Below are positions 1-9,361 of a stretch of DNA of 64,000 nt, one piece after another. Position 1 is the first letter of the stretch, and each line of letters begins with the position of its first letter. The translations under genes and the position numbers were made by a program. The notes beneath the pieces are model-generated. The model did not search any database. It saw only the letters and a program-made list of their open reading frames with translations, and was not told the origin of the DNA. Source of the stretch: Miltoncostaea oceani (GTDB lineage: Bacteria > Actinomycetota > Thermoleophilia > Miltoncostaeales > Miltoncostaeaceae); NCBI RefSeq assembly GCF_018141545.1, contig NZ_CP064356.1:1550001-1614000 (forward strand), written 5' to 3'.

Positions 1-11
1 GACCGTCCGGA

Positions 12-2096
12 TCACGCCGGCGAGACTACCCCCGTCCGCCGGGCGGCGGCCCCGGCGAGGTCGCCGCGCACGACCTCCACGAGGACGGCGGCGACCTGCG
101 GGTCGAACTGGGTGCCGGCGCAGGCGGCGATCTCGGCGAGGGCCGCCCCCGGCGGGATCGCGTCGCGGTAGGGGCGCCGCGGGGAGGTCATGGCCTCGTA
201 CGCGTCGCAGGCGAACACGATGCGCGACGCCCGCGGGATGTCCTCCCCGGCGAGGCCGTCGGGGTACCCGGCCCCGTCCCACCGCTCGTGGCTGGACCGC
301 ACGAGGGCGGCGATCGGGGCGAGGGAGGGTGCGACCCGCAGGATGCGCTCGCCGATGACGGTGTGGCGGCGCACGAAGGCGAGCTCGGCGGCGTCGAGCG
401 GCGCGGGCTTGTCGAGGATGGAGTCGGGGATGGCGACCTTCCCGACGTCGTGGAGGCGCGCCGCCCGCCGGACCTCGCCCCGGGCGGTCTCGCCGAGGCC
501 GAGGCGCCGGGCGACGCGGTCGGCCAGGTCGGCGACGCCGTCGGTGTGCTCCTCCAGGTCGGGGTGGCGCTCGGCGAGCGCGCGGACGAGGACGTCGGCG
601 CTCTGGCTCCCGGCGCTCTGGCGGCCGATCCCCTTGTGGGCGTACATGCGGTGGTCGGCGACGAGCATCGCCGCGTCGGGGGTGGTGGCGTCCACCGGCA
701 GGCGCGCGACGCCGTGGGCGGCCGTGACCTGGAAGCCGTCGCCCCGCTCCCGCAGGGCCTCGTGGACCCGGTCGAGGGTGTCGCCGAGCCGTCCCCCTCC
801 CGGGACCAGCACGCAGAACTCGTCGCCGCCGAGGCGGTAGGCGGCGCCGGGCGCGGCGGCGGCGAGGCGGGCCGAGAGCCGCACCAGCAGCGCGTCGCCG
901 GCGGGGTGGCCGAAGCGGTCGTTGTAGCCCTTGAACCCGTTCAGGTCGAGCATGACGAGGGTGAGGGGCGACCGCTCGCGGGCGGCGGCCGCGAGGTCGC
1001 GCTCGAGCCGCCGCCGGTTGGCGAGCCCGGTGAGGCCGTCGGTGTCGGCCTCGTGCCGCAGGCGGGCCGCCGCCGCGCCGCGCTCGCGGCGGCGCCCGTT
1101 CGCCTGCCCGAACAGCACGGCGAACAGGAGCGCGACGGCGGCGGCGCCGAGGGCGGGCGTCAGGACCGCGGTGGACGTCGCGGCGGGCGCCCCGGGGAGC
1201 GCGACCTTTACGGTCCAGGTGGTCCCGGCGACCCGGGCGACGCCGACCGCGTCGCGGGGGCGACCGGGGCCGATGTCGGCGAGGGTGGTGCCCCGGTCGG
1301 TGATGCGCAGGCCGCCGCCCTCGGGCAGCAGCGCGGCGGCGGGGGCCGCCAGGCCGGTGAGGGGGAAGACCCCGCCGACGTATCCGCCCAGCCCCGACCG
1401 GCGGGCGGCGACCGTCGACGGCGACGGGTCCGGTCCGTACACGGCGGCGAGCAGGGCGACCGCCGTCGGGCGGCCCCGGTCGAGCGACAGCGCGGGGGTG
1501 ACGACGGGCCGGGCCCCGTCGCGCGCCCGCGCCAGCGTCGCCCGCAGGGCCGGCCGGCCGGCGAGGTCGACGCCGAGGCTCCCGCGCGCCGCCGGTGACG
1601 CCGGGGCGGTGAAGGTGAGCGGGAAGTGCTCCCCCCGCGCGGGCGCCGCGGTGATCCGGCCGGAGGCGTCGGGCGCGCGGATCGTGCCGTGGAGGCGCTC
1701 GTACCGGGGGCGGGACGCGGCGGGCACGCGCTCGGCCCAGTTGAGCGAGAGCACCTGCGAGTCGACGAGCTCGACGGCGGCGAACCGGCCGAAGGCTGCG
1801 GCGTCGACCGCCGGCCCCCCGGCGGCGAACAGCCCCCGCGCGGCGGTCAGGTTCGACCCGGCGGCGTCGAGCTCGTCGCGGATCGTCGCCGCCGCGCGCC
1901 CGGCCCACTCCGTGTGGGCGTCGCGGTGGTCGGCACGGGCGTGGGTGGCCACCGCCGCCGACGCGGCCAGGCCGGCTCCCGCGATCGCGACCACGACGAC
2001 CACCTGCAGGGGGCGCAGACGGGCGCCGCCGAGCAGGGCGAGGGGACGTCGGAGCGCCGCGCGGACGCGACGGACCGCCGGGACGGGACCGGGCAT
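12..2096 (-). CDS. CHASE-GGDEF-HD-GYP cyclic-di-GMP signalling protein
   Basis: A 694-residue membrane sensor predicted to make and degrade cyclic-di-GMP. An N-terminal membrane segment (about residues 30-52) is followed by an extracytoplasmic CHASE-like sensor region (about 60-310), a second membrane segment (about 315-335), a GGDEF domain with an intact GGDEF motif at 423-427, and an HD-GYP domain (HD at 549-550 in LHDVGK, then [10 protein letters not shown] near 605-611). The RxxD inhibitory site that normally lies five residues before GGDEF is not seen, so feedback inhibition may be absent. ATG start has a good ribosome site (GGAGG, 7 nt spacing). It is transcribed away from the mutase operon. 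Which activity dominates cannot be told from sequence. Confidence 0.9.
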   Translation of the reverse strand: MPGPVPAVRRVRAALRRPLALLGGARLRPLQVVVVVAIAGAGLAASAAVATHARADHRDAHTEWAGRAAATIRDELDAAGSNLTAARGLFAAGGPAVDAAAFGRFAAVELVDSQVLSLNWAERVPAASRPRYERLHGTIRAPDASGRITAAPARGEHFPLTFTAPASPAARGSLGVDLAGRPALRATLARARDGARPVVTPALSLDRGRPTAVALLAAVYGPDPSPSTVAARRSGLGGYVGGVFPLTGLAAPAAALLPEGGGLRITDRGTTLADIGPGRPRDAVGVARVAGTTWTVKVALPGAPAATSTAVLTPALGAAAVALLFAVLFGQANGRRRERGAAAARLRHEADTDGLTGLANRRRLERDLAAAARERSPLTLVMLDLNGFKGYNDRFGHPAGDALLVRLSARLAAAAPGAAYRLGGDEFCVLVPGGGRLGDTLDRVHEALRERGDGFQVTAAHGVARLPVDATTPDAAMLVADHRMYAHKGIGRQSAGSQSADVLVRALAERHPDLEEHTDGVADLADRVARRLGLGETARGEVRRAARLHDVGKVAIPDSILDKPAPLDAAELAFVRRHTVIGERILRVAPSLAPIAALVRSSHERWDGAGYPDGLAGEDIPRASRIVFACDAYEAMTSPRRPYRDAIPPGAALAEIAACAGTQFDPQVAAVLVEVVRGDLAGAAARRTGVVSPA

Positions 2097-2201
2097 GGAT
2101 CGACCTCCGGATGGGGGCTCCAGGGCACGGATCCCCGCGTGCGGTCGTCATCGGCATCCCCCGATGGGGAGTGAGTCCCCCGGTCGCCGGTCCCGCGGGG
2201 T

Positions 2202-2207
2202 TATCCT
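2202..2207 (+). promoter_or_regulatory. -10 box of the acyl-CoA mutase operon
   Basis: TATCCT in the 139-base divergent intergenic region, about 28 bases before the mutase ATG, implying a short leader of about 20 bases. No clear -35 box. Confidence 0.45.
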
Positions 2208-2235
2208 CACCCGGTCAGTCCATCTGGGTTCCGGC

Positions 2236-3899
<1,664 letters not shown>

Positions 3900-3900
<1 letters not shown>

Positions 3901-4301
3901 TGGACGACGCCCCGCGCATCGTCCTCGCGAAGCTCGGCCTCGACGGCCACGACCGCGGCCTGAAGGTCGTCGCCCGCATCCTCCGCGACGCGGGCATGGA
4001 GGTCGTCTACCTGGGGCTGCGCCAGTCCCCGGAGGGGGTGGCGGGTGTCGCCCAGCAAGAGGACGCCGACGCCGTCGGCATCTCGATGCACAACGCGAGC
4101 CACCTGACGCTGGGCCCCGCGATGGTGGACGCCCTGCGCGCCCTCGGGCTCGCGACGCCGGTCGTCGTCGGCGGCATCGTGCCCCCCGACGACGTGGCGA
4201 CGTTGCGCGCGGCGGGGGTGGCGGAGGTCCTCGGCCCCGGCGCGTCCGCGGTCGAGGTGGCCGCGGCGGTGCGCCGCGCCGTCGCCGCCGCGGCCCCGTG
4301 A
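3900..4301 (+). CDS. Acyl-CoA mutase small subunit, B12-binding
   Basis: Cobalamin-binding subunit of 133 residues that partners the preceding mutase barrel. It has the base-off/His-on signature DxHxxG (Asp15, His17, Gly20 in LDGHDRGLK), a Ser in GISMHNASH and the glycine pair in VVVGG. Length matches stand-alone IcmB-type subunits (about 135 residues). Translation is coupled: its ATG overlaps the upstream TGA, and its own TGA overlaps the GTG of the MeaB gene. Confidence 0.9.
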
Positions 4302-5272
4302 GCGCCCGCGAGGGGGACCCCGCCGTCCTGCTCCGGGCCGCCCGCGACGGCGACCGCGGGGCGCTGGCGCGTCTGATCACGCGCATCGAGCGGGGCGGGG
4401 AGACGGCCGCGGAGGTGGCGGCGCTGCTGCCCGCGGGCGAGGGCGCCGCCCACGTCGTCGGCGTCACCGGGGCGCCGGGGGCCGGCAAGTCGTCCCTGAC
4501 GGGTCACCTCCTGGCGCACCTCGCGGGGGAGGGACTCCGTCCGGCGGTGCTCGCGATCGACCCGTCGTCACCCGTGACGGGCGGTGCGATCCTCGGTGAC
4601 CGGGTCCGCATGGACGGCGTCGCCCCGGGGGCGTTCGTGCGGTCGATGGCGACCCGCGGGCACCAGGGCGGGCTGGCGGCGGCGGTGCCCGCGGCCCTGC
4701 GCCTGCTGGCGCACGCCGGTCACGACCCGGTGATCGTCGAGACGACGGGCGTCGGGCAGGTGGAGGTCGACGTGGTCGCCGCCGCCGACACGACGGTGCT
4801 GGTGGTCGCGCCCGGGTGGGGCGACGCGGTGCAGGCCAACAAGGCGGGGCTGCTGGAGGTCGCCGACGTGCTCGTCGTCAACAAGGCGGACCGCCCGGGG
4901 GCCGCCGACGCCCGCCGCGACCTGGAGCAGATGCTCGACCTCGGCCACATCAGCGGCCTGGAGGCGCGCTCCGGCCGCCGCGCCGGGATCGTGATGGCGA
5001 CGTCGACGACGGGGGAGGGCGCGGCGGAGGTGTGGCGCGCGGTCGCCGCCCACCGGGCGGCGATCGCCGCCGACGGGGAGCTCGACGCCCGCCGGGCGCG
5101 GCGCCGTCGCGGGGAGGTAGTGGCGCTGGTGGGGGTCGCGTTGCGCGCCCGCACCGACGCGGCCCTCGCGGGCGAGGCGGGACGGGCGGCCCTCGCGGAC
5201 GTCGCCGCCGGGCGCATCCCCGCGGATGCCGGTGCGGCGGAGGTGCTGCGGGCGGTCCTCGACGGCGGCTGA
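4298..5272 (+). CDS. meaB: MeaB/ArgK-type G3E GTPase, mutase chaperone
   Basis: GTPase of 324 residues that in characterised systems gates cofactor loading and protects B12-dependent mutases. Visible motifs: Walker A GAPGAGKS (58-65), IDPSSPVTGGAILGDRVRM region (about 88-106), ETTGVGQ switch, and the base-specificity motif NKAD (195-198). GTG start overlaps the stop of the B12-subunit gene by four bases (GTGA), so three mutase genes form one tightly coupled operon. Position beside an IcmA-like mutase suggests service to that enzyme, though it would be annotated as methylmalonyl-CoA mutase associated. Confidence 0.93.
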   Translation: MSAREGDPAVLLRAARDGDRGALARLITRIERGGETAAEVAALLPAGEGAAHVVGVTGAPGAGKSSLTGHLLAHLAGEGLRPAVLAIDPSSPVTGGAILGDRVRMDGVAPGAFVRSMATRGHQGGLAAAVPAALRLLAHAGHDPVIVETTGVGQVEVDVVAAADTTVLVVAPGWGDAVQANKAGLLEVADVLVVNKADRPGAADARRDLEQMLDLGHISGLEARSGRRAGIVMATSTTGEGAAEVWRAVAAHRAAIAADGELDARRARRRRGEVVALVGVALRARTDAALAGEAGRAALADVAAGRIPADAGAAEVLRAVLDGG

Positions 5273-5289
5273 GGGCCCCGCCCGATCCG

Positions 5290-5991
5290 TCAGGTCGCCA
5301 GCGTGCTCCCGAAGACCTGCCAGGCGAGGGCCGACTTCGCGGCGAGGCTGAGGACGATGTACGCCCGCTCCGAGAAGAGGTAGTCCCGCCACCGGCCGAC
5401 CCGCCGGTACTGGAGGGCCATGTTCACGGCGAAGCTGTTGAACAGCACGAACAGCGACACGAAGATGGCGTAGACGAACGTCGGCGCGGAGTCGCCGCCG
5501 AAGAGGTAGACGCCGATCGCGATCCACGGCACCGCGCCGGCGACGCACCCGAACCAGTAGGGCGTCCAGTCGGCGCCGGCGTCGGGCGGCTGGCGCTCCA
5601 TCAGCAGTCCGAAGAGGATCATCGCGGCGTTCGCGCCGAAGATCGCGATGAGCGCGGCGGCGTCGGAGATCCCGGTGAGCATCGCGATCAGCACCACCAT
5701 CAGCGACGCGCTGACGGAGTACTCGATCCAGCGGGCGATGTTGCGCCGCCGCCCGAGCTCCCGCTCGTACCAGGCGCGCACCGGCGGGGTCGCCATCAGC
5801 AGGTGGTCGGCGGCGGCGAGGAACAGGAACGCGGCGACGACCGGTGCGAAGCGGACGTCGAACAGCACCTCGAGCTCGCCGGGGCCCTGACCGGGGGGCC
5901 CGCCGAGGAACGACGCGGTGACCGGCGTCGCGAAGTCGTTGGCGAGGGCGAGGATCACGAGCCCCTGCACGAGGTGGGCGAGCCCCACCAC
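5290..5991 (-). CDS. Heliorhodopsin
   Basis: Seven-helix retinal protein of the heliorhodopsin family, 233 residues from the GTG given. Helix 7 has ERAYIVLSLAAKSALAWQVF with the retinal lysine Lys219 in SxxxK; helix 3 has RWIEYSVSAS with counter-ion Glu90; His6 and His63 occupy the positions of His23 and His80 of heliorhodopsin 48C12 (spacing to the Glu is identical). WFGCVAGAVPWI and NSFAVN are also family hallmarks. Homologues carry about 17 more N-terminal residues; the same open frame upstream encodes a fitting cytoplasmic tail from an ATC codon at 6042 (6 nt after CATCCT, a leaderless-like spacing), so the true start may be non-canonical. It lies downstream of an MFS gene on the same strand. 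No retinal-synthesis gene is in the window. Family function is unsettled: no ion pumping, slow photocycle, inverted topology. Confidence 0.95.
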   Translation of the reverse strand: MVGLAHLVQGLVILALANDFATPVTASFLGGPPGQGPGELEVLFDVRFAPVVAAFLFLAAADHLLMATPPVRAWYERELGRRRNIARWIEYSVSASLMVVLIAMLTGISDAAALIAIFGANAAMILFGLLMERQPPDAGADWTPYWFGCVAGAVPWIAIGVYLFGGDSAPTFVYAIFVSLFVLFNSFAVNMALQYRRVGRWRDYLFSERAYIVLSLAAKSALAWQVFGSTLAT

Positions 5992-6100
5992 GAGGTTCAG
6001 GTTGCGCAGGCGGCGCAGCGTCGGTGCGGGGGTCGTCGCGATGCCGGGAGGATGACAGGGCCGCGCTCCCGCGGGCCGGGGGTCGGCGCCCGCCCCCGTT

Positions 6101-7390
6101 TCAGCCCGTGGCGTCGGCGGGGGCCGCGGGCGGATGCACCCACCGGGGGCCGAGGAAGACCACCGAGATCACGGCGGCCAGGAGCCCGACGGCGGCGAAC
6201 CCGGCGGCGCCGAGTACGACGCCGGATCCGAGGCCCCCGGTGGCCCCCGCGAGGCCGACGAGCAGGTCGGCGTTGCCCTGCGCCTGGGGCCGGCGCGCGA
6301 GCGGGACGGCGTCGACGACGAGGGCGCTGCCTGCGACGAGGCAGAGGCTCCAGCCGAGGCCGAGCAGGAACAGGGCGATCGCGAGGACGACGCTGGACGC
6401 CGGGTCGGCGGCGGCGGCGAGCACCCCGGCGGCGGTCAGCGTCACGGCGCCGGCCCGGACGGTCGCCATGCGGCCGACGCGGTCGCAGAGCAGTCCGACG
6501 AGGGGGGAGAAGAGGTACATGCCGGCGATGTGGACGCTGATGACGAGGCCGATGACGGAGAGGCCGTGGTCGTGGGCACGCATGTGCAGCGGCGTCATCG
6601 TCATGACGCCCACCATCACCGTCTGGGCCGCGACCATCGCGCTGACGCCGGTGAGCGCGGGGCCGTGGGACAGCTCCGCCCATCCGCCCCGCCGCGAGGG
6701 GGCCGCGGGCACGGCGGGGCGCGCGGCGGCGTCGATCGCCCGGGCCAGGAGCAGGGGGTCGGGCCGGAGGGCGAGGGCGACCACCGCGGCGGCGGCGCCG
6801 TAGGCGAGGGCCGAGAGGGCGAAGGGGCCGGACAGCACCGGCAGCCCGACGGCGTCGGCGGCGGCGCCGGTCGCGTCGATCAGGTTGGGGCCGGCGACGG
6901 CGCCGAACGTGGTGGCGAAGAGGACGGTGCCGAGCGCCCGGGCGCGGTGGCCGGGCAGCGCCAGGTCGGCCCCGGCGAACCGCGCCATCAGGCTGGAGGT
7001 GTTGCCCGCCCCGAAGAGGACCATCCCGGCGAGCAGCAGCGCGAACGAGCCGATCGCCGCCGCGACCACCACGATGACCGAGCCGGCGGCGCCGAGCAGG
7101 TAGCCGAGGGCCAGCCCGGGGCGGCGGCCGCGGAGGTCGGCGAGCCGCGCGAGGAGCGGCGCGGCGAGGGCGCCGCCGGCGGTGCCGACCGCGACCGGCA
7201 GGCCGGTGAGGCTGTCGCCGTCGAGGAGGTCGCGGGCGAGCAGCGCCCCGACCGCGACACCCGCCGCGAGGCCGACCCCCCCGAGCACCTGCCCGGCGAC
7301 GAGCACGCGCAGGGTGCGCCGCTGGGCGCGCTCACGCTCGTCACCCGTCCCGTCCGGGCCGGTCACGGCGACCGTCGGCCCCGCGCGCAT
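6101..7390 (-). CDS. Major facilitator superfamily transporter
   Basis: Twelve-helix MFS permease, 429 residues. The MFS loop signature is degenerate but visible (LARLADLRGRRPG after helix 2; LLCDRVGRMATVRAG after helix 8). I chose ATG 7390 because a strong purine-rich ribosome site (GAGGGGGG) lies just upstream; an upstream GTG at 7414 is possible. Substrate cannot be predicted. The heliorhodopsin follows on the same strand about 60-110 bases downstream and may be co-transcribed. Confidence 0.85.
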   Translation of the reverse strand: MRAGPTVAVTGPDGTGDERERAQRRTLRVLVAGQVLGGVGLAAGVAVGALLARDLLDGDSLTGLPVAVGTAGGALAAPLLARLADLRGRRPGLALGYLLGAAGSVIVVVAAAIGSFALLLAGMVLFGAGNTSSLMARFAGADLALPGHRARALGTVLFATTFGAVAGPNLIDATGAAADAVGLPVLSGPFALSALAYGAAAAVVALALRPDPLLLARAIDAAARPAVPAAPSRRGGWAELSHGPALTGVSAMVAAQTVMVGVMTMTPLHMRAHDHGLSVIGLVISVHIAGMYLFSPLVGLLCDRVGRMATVRAGAVTLTAAGVLAAAADPASSVVLAIALFLLGLGWSLCLVAGSALVVDAVPLARRPQAQGNADLLVGLAGATGGLGSGVVLGAAGFAAVGLLAAVISVVFLGPRWVHPPAAPADATG

Positions 7391-7445
7391 CCCCGTCCCC
7401 CCTCGCTCGGCCACGGGCCCGGGGGCGTCCGTGCCCAGAACGACG

Positions 7446-7470
7446 AAAGGCCCCGAGATGCAGGGCCTTT
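7446..7470 (-). terminator. Intrinsic terminator of tRNA-Asn
   Basis: AAAGGCCC stem, 9-base loop, GGGCCTTT stem, starting 8 bases past the tRNA 3' end on the minus strand and followed by CGTCGTT. It separates the tRNA from the MFS gene. Confidence 0.8.
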
Positions 7471-7477
7471 CGATCTA

Positions 7478-7549
7478 CTCCTCGGGCAAGACTCGAACTT
7501 GCAACCCTCCGGTTAACAGCCGGATGCTCTACCATTGAGCTACCGAGGA
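7478..7549 (-). tRNA. tRNA-Asn (GTT)
   Basis: Complete cloverleaf of 72 bases, CCA not encoded. Acceptor TCCTCGG pairs with CCGAGGA; D stem GCTC/GAGC; anticodon stem TCCGG/CCGGA with loop CTGTTAA giving anticodon GTT; T arm GCAAG-TTCGAGT-CTTGC; discriminator G, as expected for tRNA-Asn. Confidence 0.97.
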
Positions 7550-7589
7550 ACGCTCTCGACCCACCTTATCGAATGGGGGCGGGGGTGAC

Positions 7590-8270
7590 TCAAGCCCCGG
7601 GGACGCCACCCGGCGGCGGGCGCAGCCGGTGGAGGCGCACGAGGGGCCCCGACTCGTCGACGCGGCCCCCGTGGCGGACCTCCCGCATCAGGTGCGACCA
7701 GCCCGCGGCGACGAGCGGGTCGATCAGCGCGTCGGCGTGGGGACGCCGGGGGTCGGCGATCAGCGCGTCCCCGTCGGGCGCGAGGATCCGCGGCAGCAAC
7801 GCCGCGAGGGCCGGGCCGTTGCGCGCCTCGTAGAGCAGGTCCGCGCCGATCACCAGGTCGGCCCGCGGTCGCGCGAGCAGCTCCGGCGGGGGATCCGCCC
7901 AGTCCACCAGCATCGTGTCGAGGCGTGCGCCGGCGGCGGCGGCGTTCGCGCGGGTGAAGTCGAGGGCCTCGCCGTACCAGTCCGTCGCGAGGACGTCCCC
8001 GCCGGCGAGGGCGCAGACGACGGAGGGGACGCCGACGCCGCAGCCGAGCTCCACGACCCGGCGGCCGGCGAGGGGGACGGCGGCGAGGCGGTCGGCGAGG
8101 GCCAGCCCGCTCGGCCACAGCTCCGCCCAGTAGGGGAGGCGCTCGTCGCGGGCGTACGCCTCCTCGTCGATCAGGTCCTCGGCGGAGCGGGGTCGTGCGA
8201 TGGTGAGCCGGCGGCCGCCCGCGACGACGTCGTCGCGGACCGGGTCGAAGGGGGAGAGGGGGTCGTCCAT
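7590..8270 (-). CDS. Class I SAM-dependent methyltransferase (Methyltransf_16-like)
   Basis: Protein of 226 residues with a Rossmann methyltransferase fold. Motif I is VVELGCGVGVPSV, followed by the acidic ATDW and the DLVIGADLLYE motif typical of the Methyltransf_16 (METTL/ETFB lysine methyltransferase-like) group; YWAELWPSG precedes motif I as in that group. Start chosen at ATG 8270; GTG 8276 is just upstream. Target is unknown, protein lysine being a family-based guess. It is divergent from the small HTH gene. Confidence 0.82.
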   Translation of the reverse strand: MDDPLSPFDPVRDDVVAGGRRLTIARPRSAEDLIDEEAYARDERLPYWAELWPSGLALADRLAAVPLAGRRVVELGCGVGVPSVVCALAGGDVLATDWYGEALDFTRANAAAAGARLDTMLVDWADPPPELLARPRADLVIGADLLYEARNGPALAALLPRILAPDGDALIADPRRPHADALIDPLVAAGWSHLMREVRHGGRVDESGPLVRLHRLRPPPGGVPGA

Positions 8271-8296
8271 CGCCACGGGGCCCAATAGTGCCTGGT

Positions 8297-8311
8297 GGAG
8301 ATCGATTCTCC
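8297..8311. promoter_or_regulatory. Inverted repeat GGAGA-N5-TCTCC, possible operator
   Basis: Perfect 5-base arms around TCGAT in the 86-base divergent space between the methyltransferase and the HTH gene, placed where it could control both. Short, so could be chance. Confidence 0.3.
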
Positions 8312-8356
8312 GGCCCTTTCGTAGCGATCGGCTCATGCGTAGTGTGCGCGATCCAG

Positions 8357-8797
8357 ATGCCCGCGTTCCCGCTGCCCGATCGACGGCCGCCCCTGCCCGC
8401 GGCCAGCGACGACCCCCTGTCCGCGTCCGTCGCCGCGATCCTCGACCGGCGGTCCCTCACCGTGTCGGCGCTCGGGAGCCTCCTGCGCGCCGAGGGCATC
8501 GCGATCAGCCGCACCCGCCTGCACCAGCTCTGCTCCGGCACGGGCGCCCCGCCGACGGCGGAGCAGCTCGAGCGCCTCGCGAGCGTCCTCGGCGTGAGCC
8601 CCGGCTACTTCGCCGAGTACCGCCTCTGGCGCGCACGCGCGCTGCTCGACCCGGCCGTCGTGGGATTCGACCGCGCGATGGCCAACTTCGACCGCCTCCG
8701 CGGCCGTCGCGACCTCCCCCTGGGGCGCGCCGACGACCCGGAGGCCGGGTCGCGCTATCCTGGCGCGGTCCGAACCGAGTCCAAGGAGCGTGCATGA
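8357..8797 (+). CDS. Small helix-turn-helix (XRE-like) protein
   Basis: Protein of 146 residues. The middle carries a Cro/C1-type helix-turn-helix: LTVSALGSLLRAEGIAISRT then LHQLCSGTGAPPTAEQLERL and LASVLGVSPGYFAEY, a pattern of DNA-binding regulators that sense which gene to bind by this fold. No ligand or partner domain is seen. A TAGTGT box lies 11 bases before the ATG. The stop overlaps the ATG of the next gene (ATGA), so the two are translationally coupled; a shared role is likely but unknown. Confidence 0.78.
   Translation: MPAFPLPDRRPPLPAASDDPLSASVAAILDRRSLTVSALGSLLRAEGIAISRTRLHQLCSGTGAPPTAEQLERLASVLGVSPGYFAEYRLWRARALLDPAVVGFDRAMANFDRLRGRRDLPLGRADDPEAGSRYPGAVRTESKERA
8757..8762 (+). 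promoter_or_regulatory. Possible internal -10 box for the acidic small protein
   Basis: TATCCT inside the end of the HTH gene, about 31 bases before the next start, which has its own AAGGAG ribosome site. Confidence 0.3.
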
Positions 8798-9174
8798 GCG
8801 AGACCGAGCAGGTCGCGGGGGACGAGGCCGCGGTCTCCGAGGCTGACACCATCGGTGTCGAGGAGACCCCCGCCGACCCCGCCGCGGGCATCGACGTCGC
8901 GAACGATCCCGAGATCCAGGCCGCCGAGGAGGAGCTCCTCGAGGAGGCGATCCCGGTCGCGCTGCCGCCCGTCGCGGGTCGTCAGGCGAAGGTGTTCCTC
9001 TGCGAGCGCGGTCACCGCACCGTCGCCGTGTGGAGCGAGCCGACGACATGCCACGCGCGCCCGACGCGCCGCACCGAGTGCGGCCGCCAGCTCTACCCGA
9101 TCGGCGAGCTGCCCGAGCAGGTGCAGAAGGCGCTGAACCCCCTCAAGGCCTCCAAGAAGGCCTCCAAGGGCTAG
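8794..9174 (+). CDS. Acidic protein with C-terminal Cys/His cluster
   Basis: Uncharacterised protein of 126 residues. The first about 60 residues are strongly acidic and probably disordered. The second half holds a compact cluster: FLCERGHRTVAVW, then TTCHARPTRRTECG, giving three Cys and two His that could bind zinc, followed by LYPIGELP and a lysine-rich tail (KASKKASKG). The acidic front and basic end recall small nucleic-acid or RNA polymerase associated proteins, but no family is recognised. Strong ribosome site AAGGAG; ATG overlaps the HTH gene stop. Confidence 0.75.
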   Translation: MSETEQVAGDEAAVSEADTIGVEETPADPAAGIDVANDPEIQAAEEELLEEAIPVALPPVAGRQAKVFLCERGHRTVAVWSEPTTCHARPTRRTECGRQLYPIGELPEQVQKALNPLKASKKASKG

Positions 9175-9198
9175 CGCCCCCCGCCGGACGGCGCGTGA

Positions 9199-9307
9199 CA
9201 TCTCCCGGCTGCATCCCATCGCGGGGCGGCGTCCTCGGCAGCCCCGGTATTCCCGATACCGGGACTGACCTGCGTCCTTGCCCCGCGGGGGATTCGCTCG
9301 GGAGATG
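9199..9307. repeat. Nested inverted repeats in a convergent intergenic region
   Basis: The 187 bases between two convergent genes contain a hairpin CCCGGTAT-TCCCG-ATACCGGG (9243-9263) lying inside a wider pair of exact 9-base arms, CATCTCCCG (9199-9207) and CGGGAGATG (9299-9307), plus the palindrome CCCCGCGGGG (9281-9290). Likely a bidirectional terminator; a small structured RNA is possible. No coding frame of interest. Confidence 0.45.
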
Positions 9308-9361
9308 CAGACGGACGCCCGGCGCGGGGCACTAGCGGGTCCCGGAGGGCCGGGGCGGGGG

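Noticed and set aside
6044-6070. GGGAGG followed by ATG on the + strand ahead of the MFS gene
   Set aside because: The frame is antisense to the heliorhodopsin-MFS junction and MFS gene, rich in Arg/Pro, no domain.
7415-7560. Short coding frames across the tRNA gene
   Set aside because: They translate the tRNA-Asn and its terminator.
8340-8345. TAGTGT as leaderless promoter of the HTH gene
   Set aside because: Spacing of 11 bases is longer than in the other leaderless genes; left as a possible short-leader promoter only.
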